This document shows positions 48,962-57,127 of a stretch of DNA of 64,000 nt, piece by piece. The translations under genes and the position numbers were made by a program. The DNA is from Mesorhizobium sp. WSM3862 (GTDB lineage: Bacteria; Pseudomonadota; Alphaproteobacteria; Rhizobiales; Rhizobiaceae). Every line of letters begins with the position of its first letter. Positions within the stretch are counted from its first letter, which is position 1. The notes under the pieces are model-generated. The model searched no databases and was not told where the DNA came from. It was given only the letters and a program-made list of their open reading frames with translations. The stretch is from NCBI RefSeq assembly GCF_002294985.1, contig NZ_NSGE01000003.1, forward strand, positions 682,001 through 746,000, read 5' to 3'.

Positions 48962-50943
48962 TCCGCCGCCTCTCGTACCGGCCCCTGACGAGGCAGTTCG
49001 GGAAAGCGTTCGCAGACCGCCTCGAAGGCCGCTTGGACGCCCTCCGGCCCGGAGCGACCTTTCATGCGGCGAAAAATCTCCGTCTTGGCGAAGAACCGCC
49101 AGTGGATCGGCAAGGCGTCCAGCAGAGCGTGGAGCCGGTCATAGGCGGCCGGCGTCCACTGCGCTTCGTAGCTGTCGCGCTCCGGCCCGAAATGGAAATG
49201 GCCCCCGGACGGCTTGTGCCTCGCGCGCAGCCGCTCCGTCGCGTGCTCGTCGACTTCGCCGCCGCGGATAACGACCCCGTAGTCGCTTTCGGCTGCGGCC
49301 GGCGAGAGATAGCCGCGCCGCACATCCTCAGCGACCCGCCAGGGCTCGCGCTGAAACGGGTCGCCGCGTCCGCCGCCGCCGGCGGAGCGGATCTCGAGCA
49401 CGTCGCCCGGCTGCAGCACCGCCGTGTCGACGTTGCCCAGCCGCCGCTCGCGGTCGGTGCCCGGATTGACGACCATGTCCGACAAGCCGGCCGCCTTGCC
49501 GCCCAGCACGCCCCAGGGACGGAAGAAGCTGCGGTCGCGATTGCGCGCCGTAATCCGGGAGTCGGGGGCAAAGACACGAAAAGCCATCTCGGTCGCCAGC
49601 CCGCCGCGCCAGCGGCCCGCACCGCCGCTGTCCTGGGCGAGCCCATATTTCACGAATTCGACCGGCGTCTCGGTCTCGGTGATCTCGATCGGCGTGTTCT
49701 TGAGATACGCGGCATCGGCGCCCGATCCATTGGTGCCATCGCGACGCGGCATCGCGCCGCCGCCGCCCACCACGGGGTTGACCGCCGCGATGACGCTCCG
49801 GCTGGTGCGCTCATCGATGGTCATGACGTTGACGATGCAGTTGTTGCCGGCCGGCGCCGCCGGCAAGCGCTCCGGCAGCACTTGCGAGAAGGCCCCGAAG
49901 ATGACCGAGCGCAGCCGGGCGCAGGTGAGCGAGCGCATGCCGACGGCGGCGGGATGGACGGGGTTCAGCACCGAACCTTGCGGCGTGATGCAGGTGAACG
50001 GCCGGGTGAGGCCCGTGTTGAGCAGGATTTTCGGGTTGAGCGTGTAGAGCACGTAATACACCCCGACCAAGAGCATCGTGTGGCGCGGGTCGCCGCCCGA
50101 AGGCACGTTGAGCGAGGAGCCGAGCTGCGGATCGGAGCCGGTGAAGTCGAGCACGGCCTCATCGCCTTTGATCGTCAGCGTCAGCTTCAGCCGGCAGGGA
50201 TTGGCCTCGACCGAATCCTCATCGGCATAGTCGGCGAATTGCCAGGTGCCGTCGGGCATGGCGCGCAGCACGGCCCGCGCCTGCGCCTCGGCATGGTCGA
50301 GAAGAGCTGCAACGCCTTCGACGAAGCCGGCCTTGCCGAACTTTTTCACCATCGCCTGGATCTTGCGCTCGCCGGTGTTGAGCGCGCCGACCAGCGCCTT
50401 GATGTCGCCGATGTTGAGGTCCGGCTTGAGCACATTGGTGCTCATGATCCTGAGGATCGTCTCGTCGAAGACGCCTTCCCTCACCAGCTTCATCGGCGGA
50501 AAGCGGACGCCTTCCTGATGGATTTCGGTGAGCGCGCGGCTGAGCGAAGCCGGCACAGCCCCGCCCATGTCGGTGTTGTGGATGTGCCCTCCCGTCCAGG
50601 CGACGATCTCGCCGTCGACGAAGACCGGCTTCCACAAATGCGTATCGGGCGCGTGCGTGGCGACGTGGCCGGAATAGGGATCGTTGGTGAAGGCGACGTC
50701 TCCCGGCCGGTAGTCGTTCACCATGGCGATCGCACGGTGATAGGAAAGCCCCGGATACCACGTGGCGCCGAGTTCCATCGGGACGGCGAAGGTCGCTCCC
50801 GAGCGATCCATCAGCATCACCGTAAAATCCTGCGTCTCCTTGACGAAGGCGGAGTGCGCGGTGCGGTGCAGCGTGTGGGCCATGTTCTCGGCCGCCGCGC
50901 GGGCATGGTTAGCCAGAACCTGAAGATTTGTGCGGTCGAACAA
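48958..50943 (-). CDS. hyuB: Hydantoinase/5-oxoprolinase B subunit
   Basis: A 661-aa hydantoinase B/oxoprolinase family protein: 'HTLHRTAHSAFVKETQDFTVMLMDRSG' near the N-terminus, 'YSGHVATHAPDTHLWKPVFVDGEIVAWTGGHIHNTDMGGAVPASLS', and the C-terminal 'GAGRWRGGLATEMAFRV' and 'SAGGGGRGDPFQREPWRVAEDVRRG' segments. HyuA and HyuB together hydrolyse 5-membered cyclic amides (hydantoin, N-methylhydantoin, 5-oxoproline) with ATP. It follows hyuA by four bases. The neighbouring oxidase subunits suggest that the ring-opened product, an N-carbamoyl or N-substituted amino acid, is then oxidised. Confidence 0.92.
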   Translation of the reverse strand: MFDRTNLQVLANHARAAAENMAHTLHRTAHSAFVKETQDFTVMLMDRSGATFAVPMELGATWYPGLSYHRAIAMVNDYRPGDVAFTNDPYSGHVATHAPDTHLWKPVFVDGEIVAWTGGHIHNTDMGGAVPASLSRALTEIHQEGVRFPPMKLVREGVFDETILRIMSTNVLKPDLNIGDIKALVGALNTGERKIQAMVKKFGKAGFVEGVAALLDHAEAQARAVLRAMPDGTWQFADYADEDSVEANPCRLKLTLTIKGDEAVLDFTGSDPQLGSSLNVPSGGDPRHTMLLVGVYYVLYTLNPKILLNTGLTRPFTCITPQGSVLNPVHPAAVGMRSLTCARLRSVIFGAFSQVLPERLPAAPAGNNCIVNVMTIDERTSRSVIAAVNPVVGGGGAMPRRDGTNGSGADAAYLKNTPIEITETETPVEFVKYGLAQDSGGAGRWRGGLATEMAFRVFAPDSRITARNRDRSFFRPWGVLGGKAAGLSDMVVNPGTDRERRLGNVDTAVLQPGDVLEIRSAGGGGRGDPFQREPWRVAEDVRRGYLSPAAAESDYGVVIRGGEVDEHATERLRARHKPSGGHFHFGPERDSYEAQWTPAAYDRLHALLDALPIHWRFFAKTEIFRRMKGRSGPEGVQAAFEAVCERFPELPRQGPVREAAE

Positions 50944-50947
50944 GGCG

Positions 50948-53026
50948 TCACTCCGCGAAAGTCAGAACGAGATTAAGGTGGCGATCGACCCGCGCCTGCG
51001 TTCCGGCGGGGAGAGCGAAGGTGGTATCTTCCTGGACCACCACCGCGGGCCCGTGAAACGCGCTGCCCGGCACCAGGGTCTGGCGGTCATGGACGTCGAT
51101 GGTCTCGACGGTCAGACCGGTGTAGACCGGCACCCGGCGCGCCGGATGGGTCGGGACGTCGATCTCCTCGGTCTCGGGGAAGGAGAGCGCCGGACCTGCG
51201 CCTATCGCGGACAGCCGTACATTCACAAGCTCGATCGCGCCGTTCGGATCGTGGAAGTCGTAGAGCTGCTCATGGGTGCGGTGAAATGCCTGCTCGATCG
51301 CGGCCGCGTCGCCGTCCGCCAGCCATTGGGGCGAAAGGACGACCTCGATCTCATAGCTCTGGCCGAAGTAGCGCATGTCGCAGGAGAGTGTGAGTTGCGC
51401 GGCCGCATGGTGCCCCTGCGCCGCAAGCCAGTCGCGGCCCTCCTGCGCAAGCGCCTCAAAGGCCTCGCGGAGTCCGGGAAGCGACGCGCCGGTAAGCGGG
51501 CTGAAGATGGTGCGGATGAAGTCCCCGCGCAGATCTGCCACCAGCCCACCCAGCGCCGATACCACACCGGGGCGGCGGGGCGCCATGACGCGTTTGATGC
51601 CGAGCTCGCGGGCCAGGAAGGCACCAAGCATCGGGCCGCCGCCGCCGAATGGCATCAGCGTGAAATCGCGCAGATCGACGCCGGCGCGCGAGGCGAGCTT
51701 CTCGACCTCGACGAACATTTCCGACACCGCGATGTCGAGGATCGCCTGCGCGGTCTGCTCGACCGGACGGCCGAGCCGCATCGCAAGTTCGCCGACCGCG
51801 CGATGCGCCAGTTGGGTCTCGATGCTGAGCTGGCCATAGGCCATCTCGCTATGGCCGAGCCATCCGCACACCACCATGGCGTCGGTCACCGTCGCCCGCT
51901 CGCCGCCACGGCCGTAGCATGCGGGTCCCGGCGTCGAACCGGCCGATTCCGGCCCGACCCGCAGCACTCCTTGCGCGTCGACGCTGGCGATCGAGCCGCC
52001 GCCGACACCGATCGAGCTCACCGACACGGAAGGGATATGGAGCGGAAATTCGCCGATCAGCTCGCCGGTGCCGAACTGCGGCTCGCCGTTTATGATGAGC
52101 GCGAAATCGGCCGAGGTTCCGCCGATGTCGAGGGTGAGAACCTTATCCTCGCCGGCCTGACGCGCCAGCCACGAGGCGCCGATGACGCCCGAGGCCGTTC
52201 CCGACAGCAGCATGTTCACGCAGGCGCGCTTGCCTTCGGCGGCGTTCATCAGCCCGCCGTTCGACTTCGTCAGCATCGGCCGGGCCGGCACGCCGCGATG
52301 CTTCAGCCGCTCTTCCAGCGCGGTCAGATAGCCGGAGACGCGCGGATGGACATAGCCATTGAGAATGGCGGTCGAGCTGCGCTCGTATTCGCGGATGACC
52401 GGCCACACCTCGGCGGAGGTGAAGACGAAGAGGTCGGGCGCCAGGCGCGCGATCGCCGCCTTTACCGAGGTTTCCTGCGCGGCGTTGCGCCAGGAATGAA
52501 GGAAAGACACGACGATCCCCTGCGCCCCGTTCGATTTCGCGGCCGCGATCGCGCTCTCCACCGCCGCCGTGTCGGGCGCCTGGGATTCATTGCCATCGGC
52601 GCGCATGCGGGCCGGAATGCCGAACACCATGTCGCGCGAGATCAGCGGATCCGGCCGCGCGCAGAACAGCGAGTACATGTCCGGCATGCGAAGCCGCGCG
52701 AGTTCGATCACGTCCTCGAAGCCGGCGTTGGTGAACAGCGCCAGCGGCGCGCCCTTGCGCTGGATGATCGTGTTGATGCCGACGGTCGTGCCATGCACGA
52801 AGCGCGTCATATGGGTCGGGTCGAAGCCTTCGCGTTCGGCCAGCAAGGTGAGCCCCGTCATCAGCTCGGCACCCGGATCTTCCGGCGTCGTCAGCACCTT
52901 CAGCGAAGCGACGCGTCCGGAGCTTGCTTCGAGCGCGCAGAAATCGATGAATGTCCCGCCGATATCGACGCCGACCTTCCAGTCGGCCTTCTTCAGCGCC
53001 TCATCCGTCGCAGTGGCTCCATCCAT
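50948..53026 (-). CDS. hyuA: Hydantoinase/5-oxoprolinase A subunit
   Basis: A 692-aa hydantoinase A/oxoprolinase protein with the ASKHA-type ATPase motif 'VGVDIGGTFIDFCAL' near the N-terminus, 'FVHGTTVGINTIIQRKGAPLALFTNAGFED' and 'VLTLDIGGTSADFALI' (second phosphate-binding loop), 'GVGGGSIASVDAQG' and 'FGGGGPMLGAFLARELG'. It couples ATP hydrolysis to opening of the cyclic amide. First gene of the leftward operon hyuA-hyuB-2Fe2S-OoxA. The start is ATG 53026. A perfect TATAAGT-CGT-ACTTATA palindrome lies 76-92 bases upstream. Confidence 0.92.
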   Translation of the reverse strand: MDGATATDEALKKADWKVGVDIGGTFIDFCALEASSGRVASLKVLTTPEDPGAELMTGLTLLAEREGFDPTHMTRFVHGTTVGINTIIQRKGAPLALFTNAGFEDVIELARLRMPDMYSLFCARPDPLISRDMVFGIPARMRADGNESQAPDTAAVESAIAAAKSNGAQGIVVSFLHSWRNAAQETSVKAAIARLAPDLFVFTSAEVWPVIREYERSSTAILNGYVHPRVSGYLTALEERLKHRGVPARPMLTKSNGGLMNAAEGKRACVNMLLSGTASGVIGASWLARQAGEDKVLTLDIGGTSADFALIINGEPQFGTGELIGEFPLHIPSVSVSSIGVGGGSIASVDAQGVLRVGPESAGSTPGPACYGRGGERATVTDAMVVCGWLGHSEMAYGQLSIETQLAHRAVGELAMRLGRPVEQTAQAILDIAVSEMFVEVEKLASRAGVDLRDFTLMPFGGGGPMLGAFLARELGIKRVMAPRRPGVVSALGGLVADLRGDFIRTIFSPLTGASLPGLREAFEALAQEGRDWLAAQGHHAAAQLTLSCDMRYFGQSYEIEVVLSPQWLADGDAAAIEQAFHRTHEQLYDFHDPNGAIELVNVRLSAIGAGPALSFPETEEIDVPTHPARRVPVYTGLTVETIDVHDRQTLVPGSAFHGPAVVVQEDTTFALPAGTQARVDRHLNLVLTFAE

Positions 53027-53101
53027 GATGCGTCCCTTTCCGTCTGCTCGGAAACTCGCACGAGCGGACAGTCACGGTCCAAGATGGATGATGGGCAAGA
53101 A

Positions 53102-53118
53102 TATAAGTCGTACTTATA
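53102..53118. promoter_or_regulatory. Palindromic LysR box upstream of hyuA
   Basis: TATAAGT-CGT-ACTTATA, a perfect palindrome with 7-bp arms, which contains the LysR-type ATA-N9-TAT (T-N11-A) pattern. It lies 76-92 bases before the hyuA start and overlaps the last codons of the LysR gene. It shares its ATAAGT / ACTTAT half-sites with the box at 54029. Confidence 0.65.
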
Positions 53119-54019
53119 CCTTGACGCTATGCTCGCCGACAACGGCGGAGCAGGCCGTGCGGATGTCATCGCGCATCGTTTCGTCGGCCCTCGAAAGGGC
53201 TCGTGCGCGGGACGTGAGCAGCGCGATCGGGAATTCCGGGCCGCCCGCCAGCGGCCTGACAGCGAGGCCGGAAAACTGGTGCCACGGCAGCAGCGCGTCG
53301 ACGAGAGCCACGCCCAGACCGGCCTGGACGAAGCCGACGGCAGAAATCGAAACGTCGATCTCCAGCGACGGTGAAAGCGCCACGCCTTGCGCGCGGGCCG
53401 CGTGGACCAGCTCGTCGGCGGGACGCGTGTTGCCGCGATAGGATATCAGTTGCTGCCCGACGAGATCGGCGAGCGTCAGCTCGGGCTTATTCTGCAGCGC
53501 GTGTCCGCGCGGCAGCAGGCAGGCGAAGCCGACGCTGCCGATCACCTCGGCCTCGATATCGGGAGGCAGGCGGTCATCCATGGCCACGCCGAGGCTGGCA
53601 TCGCCGGCGCGCAGCATGTCTACAATCGCGGCGATCGGCGCGCTATGGGAACGCAGCAGCATGTCGGGATGCTGCGCCCGAAATGCGGTGAAGGCGCGCG
53701 GCAATATCGCCATGGCCGGCGGCGGCGAGGCGGCGACCCGCACCAGTCCGGTCCGACCGAGACGCAGATCGGTGGTCTTGCGGCGCAGGCCGTCGAGCCC
53801 CGCCGACAGCCTCTCGGCATCGGGAAAGATCTCGAGCGCCTCAGGGGTCGGCCGCAGCCTGCCCTTGACCCGCTCGAACAGCGTGAAGCCGAGCTCGTCC
53901 TCAGTGTGGAGCAGTATCTGGCTGAGCGCGGGCTGGGAGATGTTCAGCATTCGCGCCGCGGCGGTCACGGTGCCCGCGCGCATGACGGCGATGAACACTT
54001 CGAGCTGCCGGGCCCGCAT
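53114..54019 (-). CDS. LysR-family transcriptional regulator
   Basis: A 301-aa LysR protein; HTH region 'QLEVFIAVMRAGTVTAAARMLNISQPALSQILLHTEDELGFTLFERVKGRLRPT' at the N-terminus, effector domain after. Met at 54019 ('MRARQLEVFIAV') is the normal start; the longer frame adds 18 residues across the promoter. It is co-oriented with the hyu operon and divergent from the DAO-family oxidase at 54129. Matching LysR boxes lie both at its own start and before hyuA, so it probably controls both units and itself. Confidence 0.92.
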   Translation of the reverse strand: MRARQLEVFIAVMRAGTVTAAARMLNISQPALSQILLHTEDELGFTLFERVKGRLRPTPEALEIFPDAERLSAGLDGLRRKTTDLRLGRTGLVRVAASPPPAMAILPRAFTAFRAQHPDMLLRSHSAPIAAIVDMLRAGDASLGVAMDDRLPPDIEAEVIGSVGFACLLPRGHALQNKPELTLADLVGQQLISYRGNTRPADELVHAARAQGVALSPSLEIDVSISAVGFVQAGLGVALVDALLPWHQFSGLAVRPLAGGPEFPIALLTSRARALSRADETMRDDIRTACSAVVGEHSVKV

Positions 54020-54028
54020 TCCTACTCC

Positions 54029-54062
54029 ATAGGTAAAACTTATGGCTTTTATCCAAAGCCAT
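54029..54062. promoter_or_regulatory. Overlapping palindromes in the LysR/oxidase divergent promoter
   Basis: Two palindromes share a side. CCATAGGT-AAA-ACTTATGG (54027-54045) contains ATA-N9-TAT, a T-N11-A LysR box; 7 of 8 arm pairs match. ATGGCTTT-TATCC-AAAGCCAT (54042-54062) has perfect 8-bp arms. The region sits between the LysR start (54019) and the oxidase start (54129). Confidence 0.6.
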
Positions 54063-54128
54063 CTTTGACGCATTGCCGCGGCGCCGACAAGATGGATCAG
54101 GATCAGCCCTCTGCGCTAAGGAACGACA

Positions 54129-55247
54129 ATGGATGTGATCGTGCTGGGCGGCGGCCTGATGGGGACGGCTTGCGCCTATTTCCTGGCCAGGCGCGGCGCC
54201 CGCGTGACGCTGATTGAGCGCAACCGGATCGGCAGTGGAGCAACCGTCGCCTCCTTCGGCAACATCCGGCGCACGGGGCGTCATCTGTCGCAGCTTCCGC
54301 TGGCCCACCGCTCGCTCTGGCTGTGGGGCGAGGCCGAAAAAATGCTGGGGTGCGATGTGGAATTCCGCGCCACCGGTCACGTCCGGCTGATCTTCGATGA
54401 AGGCAGTCTCGCCGACATGCGCAGCTATGCCGAGGGTGCGCGTCCCTGGGGACTCGAGCTGGAGGAGCTCAGCCCGCGCGAGATCCGCGCGCGTTTTCCC
54501 GGCCTCGGTCCGGACGCGATCGCGGCGTCGTTCTCTCCGCATGACGGCAGCGGCAATCCGCGGCTGATCGCGCCGGCCTTCGCCGAGGCCGCCCGCAAGC
54601 TGGGCGCGAAAATCATCCACGAAGCTCGGGTCGAAAAGATCGAGCGGACCGACTCCGGTTTCCTTGTCGCCAGTTCAAAAGGCGCTTTCGCCGCAGAATG
54701 CCTGCTCAACACCGCCGGCGCCTGGGGCGCGCGCGTCGCTGCGCTGTTCGGCGAAGAGGTCCCGCTCGATGCCCGCGGCCCGCAAATGGGCGTGACCGAG
54801 CCATTGCCGCATCGGATCCTGCCGGTGGTCGGCGTCTGGACGCGCGACAAGGACTATGGCGCCTATCTGCGTCAGGTCGAGCGCGGCAACATCGTCTTCG
54901 GCGGCGCCGCCGAAAGGGTGCCGGTCGACCTCGATCCGGGCCATGCGACCGCCGACCCCATGCGCCTGCCGACGCAATTGCGGGCCGTCGCGCGGCTGTT
55001 GCCGGCGATCGCCCAGGTCGCGGTCATCCGCACCTGGTCCGGCTGCGAAGGCTATGTCCGCGACATGCTGCCGGTCATGGGACGCTCGGCGACAACGCCG
55101 GGCCTGTTCCACGCCTTCGGCTTCAGCGGGCACGGCTTCCAGCTCGGTCCGGGTGTCGGCGACGCCATGGCCGAGCTTATCACGACTGGTGGCTGCGAAA
55201 CGCCCCTCGACGATTTTAGGATAGATCGCTTCAATCACGGAGCCTGA
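54129..55247 (+). CDS. FAD-dependent DAO-family oxidoreductase (OoxB/LhpB-like)
   Basis: A 372-aa flavoprotein with FAD motif 'VIVLGGGLMGTACAYFLARRGARVTLIERN' at the N-terminus, 'GATVASFGNIRRTGRHLSQLPLAHRS' (substrate-side segment of beta subunits) and C-terminal 'YVRDMLPVMGRSATTPGLFHAFGFSGHGFQLGPGVGDAMAE'. Length and pattern fit the beta subunit of heterotrimeric opine oxidase or D-hydroxyproline dehydrogenase better than monomeric sarcosine oxidase. It is the probable partner of the OoxA-like and 2Fe-2S subunits of the hyu operon. Divergent LysR gene and boxes suggest shared regulation. A related gene at 45916 lies on the other side of the block. Confidence 0.87.
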   Translation: MDVIVLGGGLMGTACAYFLARRGARVTLIERNRIGSGATVASFGNIRRTGRHLSQLPLAHRSLWLWGEAEKMLGCDVEFRATGHVRLIFDEGSLADMRSYAEGARPWGLELEELSPREIRARFPGLGPDAIAASFSPHDGSGNPRLIAPAFAEAARKLGAKIIHEARVEKIERTDSGFLVASSKGAFAAECLLNTAGAWGARVAALFGEEVPLDARGPQMGVTEPLPHRILPVVGVWTRDKDYGAYLRQVERGNIVFGGAAERVPVDLDPGHATADPMRLPTQLRAVARLLPAIAQVAVIRTWSGCEGYVRDMLPVMGRSATTPGLFHAFGFSGHGFQLGPGVGDAMAELITTGGCETPLDDFRIDRFNHGA

Positions 55248-55608
55248 CGAGGCGAGTCGATCACCTGGGCGCCAGGCGTCCTTTGACGCGCAAGAAGGGA
55301 GCTTCCATCTCTGTTCGAATGACGGCGTGTTGGGTGAGCAGAAGGTCGCTTTCGGATGGCTGAGACTGAAGTTCGCCCCCAGCAAACCGCGGCCGCGGAT
55401 TGGAGCGGGTGGGCGCTGCGCGACAAGCGATTTATAAGTGTCGTTGTACGAGCATTCCCCGATCGGCGATTCTTATTTCATGCTTTGCTCAGCCCTATCG
55501 GCTTAATGTCGAACGCAGGATGCCGCGCAGAACATGGCGCGCTTCTACGGACTTTCCATCGAAACGACATTGTTTTGCGGCGCTTCGGCCAAAGGATGAC
55601 GACTGAAC
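55248..55608. other. Intergenic region between oxidase and urtE (convergent tails)
   Basis: A 361-base stretch with a lower-GC patch at about 55430-55575. A short open frame (55356-55619, plus strand) has no ribosome site, recognisable domain or conserved-looking composition and is not called. No clear terminator hairpin with T-tract was found for either side. Confidence 0.5.
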
Positions 55609-56304
55609 CTAGACAGTAAGGAGCTTGCGTACATCGGGCCTGTCCAGATCCTCGGCAGGGCCGGTATGCACGATCTGGCCGCGGTCCATGATGTTGACCT
55701 CGTCGGCAAGCTCGCGGCAGAAATCCAGATACTGCTCGACCAGAAGCACCGCGATCCCCGCCTGGTCGCGCAGATAGCGGATGGCGCGGCCGATGTCTTT
55801 GATGATTGATGGCTGGATGCCTTCGGTCGGCTCGTCGAGCACGAGCAGCTTCGGCCGCATCACCAGCGCGCGGCCTATGGCGAGCTGCTGCTGCTGGCCG
55901 CCGGACAAGTCGCCGGCGCGGCGGCCGAGCGTCTGCTTCAACCCTGGAAACAGCTCGAAGACATGAGCTGGAACGTTGCGGTCGGCGCGCTTCAGCGGTG
56001 CGAACCCCGATTCCAGATTTTCGCGCACCGTAAGCAGGGGAAAGATTTCCCTGCCCTGCGGCACGAATGCGATGCCCGACCGGGCGCGGTCATACGCCGC
56101 GCTTCGCTCGAGCGCTTTCCCCTCGAAGGCAACACTTCCGCTCGTCAGCCTATGATGGCCGACGATCGATCTCATCAAACTGGTCTTGCCGACGCCATTG
56201 CGGCCGAGTACGCAGGTGATCTTGCCCGCGCCCGCTTTCAGCGAAACGCCGCGCAGCGCCTGGGCGGCACCGTAATGGAGGGTGGCGTTGGAGACTTCGA
56301 GCAT
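55609..56304 (-). CDS. urtE: Urea ABC transporter ATP-binding protein
   Basis: A 231-aa ABC ATPase of the branched-chain amino acid LivF type: Walker A 'GRNGVGKTSL' near residue 36, Q-loop 'FVPQGREIFP', signature 'LSGGQQQQLAIGRAL', Walker B 'LLVLDEPTEGIQPSII', and 'VLLVEQYLDFCRELAD'. 'EPTEGIQPSII' and 'PQGREIFP' are UrtE hallmarks. The Met at 56304 (MLEVSNATLHYG) is preferred; a GTG 21 bases upstream lies in the same frame. It is the last gene of urtABCDE and pairs with UrtD in the high-affinity urea importer. Confidence 0.93.
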   Translation of the reverse strand: MLEVSNATLHYGAAQALRGVSLKAGAGKITCVLGRNGVGKTSLMRSIVGHHRLTSGSVAFEGKALERSAAYDRARSGIAFVPQGREIFPLLTVRENLESGFAPLKRADRNVPAHVFELFPGLKQTLGRRAGDLSGGQQQQLAIGRALVMRPKLLVLDEPTEGIQPSIIKDIGRAIRYLRDQAGIAVLLVEQYLDFCRELADEVNIMDRGQIVHTGPAEDLDRPDVRKLLTV

Positions 56305-56374
56305 GGTCAGCCCCGTCTCCAGCACCTGAGGAAGGAAAGGTCGAAACGATGCAACGAGACCCGCCAGATCATGC

Positions 56375-57121
56375 TCAGCGCCCCAGATAGACTTCGACGA
56401 CGCGTTCGTCGGCCGAAACGAAATCGAGCGTGCCTTCCGACAGCACCGAGCCCTCGTGCAGGCAGGTGACCTTGACGCCGAGCTCGCGCACGAAATGCAT
56501 GTCGTGCTCGACGACGACCACCGAATGGTCGCGGGCGATGTCCTTGAGCAGGCGCGCCGTCTCCTCGGTCTCGGCGTCGGTCATGCCGGCGACCGGCTCG
56601 TCGACGAGGAGTAGCTTCGGGTCTTGTGCCAGCAGCATGCCGATCTCCAGCCACTGCTTCTGGCCATGGCTCAAATTGGCGGCGATCTCGTCGCGCTTGT
56701 CGCCGAGGCGGATGATGCCGAGTATGTCGTCGATGCGCCACGTCTCGGCCGCCGAGCGGCGATGGAACAACGCCGGGAAGATCGAGCGCGGCCCCTTCAG
56801 CGCCAGCATCAGATTGTCCTCGACGCTGTGGCTCTCGAAGACGGTCGGCTTCTGGAACTTGCGGCCGATGCCCATCATGGCGATCTCGGCTTCGTCATGC
56901 CTGGTGAGATCGACCCGACCGTCGAAGAATACCTCGCCCTCGTCCGGCCGCGTTTTGCCGGTGACAATATCCATCATCGTCGTCTTGCCGGCGCCGTTGG
57001 GTCCGATGATGGCGCGCATCTCGCCCTTGTCGAGCACCAGCGACAGGTTGTTGATGGCGCGAAAGCCGTCGAAGGAGACCGAGACGCCGTCCAGATAGAG
57101 GATGGTGTTCGACTTGCTCAT
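56375..57121 (-). CDS. urtD: Urea ABC transporter ATP-binding protein
   Basis: A 248-aa LivG-type ABC ATPase with Walker A 'GPNGAGKTTMMDIV' near residue 40, 'GIGRKFQKPTVFESHSVEDNL', the signature 'LSHGQKQWLEIGML' (LSHGQ, typical of UrtD), Walker B 'LLLVDEPVAGMTDAE' and 'VVVVEHDMHFV'. It lies 6 bases after urtC, and 70 bases before urtE. Confidence 0.93.
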   Translation of the reverse strand: MSKSNTILYLDGVSVSFDGFRAINNLSLVLDKGEMRAIIGPNGAGKTTMMDIVTGKTRPDEGEVFFDGRVDLTRHDEAEIAMMGIGRKFQKPTVFESHSVEDNLMLALKGPRSIFPALFHRRSAAETWRIDDILGIIRLGDKRDEIAANLSHGQKQWLEIGMLLAQDPKLLLVDEPVAGMTDAETEETARLLKDIARDHSVVVVEHDMHFVRELGVKVTCLHEGSVLSEGTLDFVSADERVVEVYLGR

Positions 57122-57127
57122 GGTCGC

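Noticed and set aside
48607..50976. 789-codon plus-strand open frame opposite hyuB
   Set aside because: Antisense shadow of hyuB and the 2Fe-2S subunit; amino-acid composition is Arg/Ala/His-rich as expected for a shadow.
50930..53374. Very long plus-strand open frame (814 codons) opposite hyuA
   Set aside because: Antisense shadow created by GC-rich third codon positions; no domain, ribosome site or sensible start, while hyuA has all family motifs.
55356..55619. Possible small protein between oxidase and urtE
   Set aside because: No ribosome site, no recognisable domain, overlaps the end of urtE; composition looks like non-coding.
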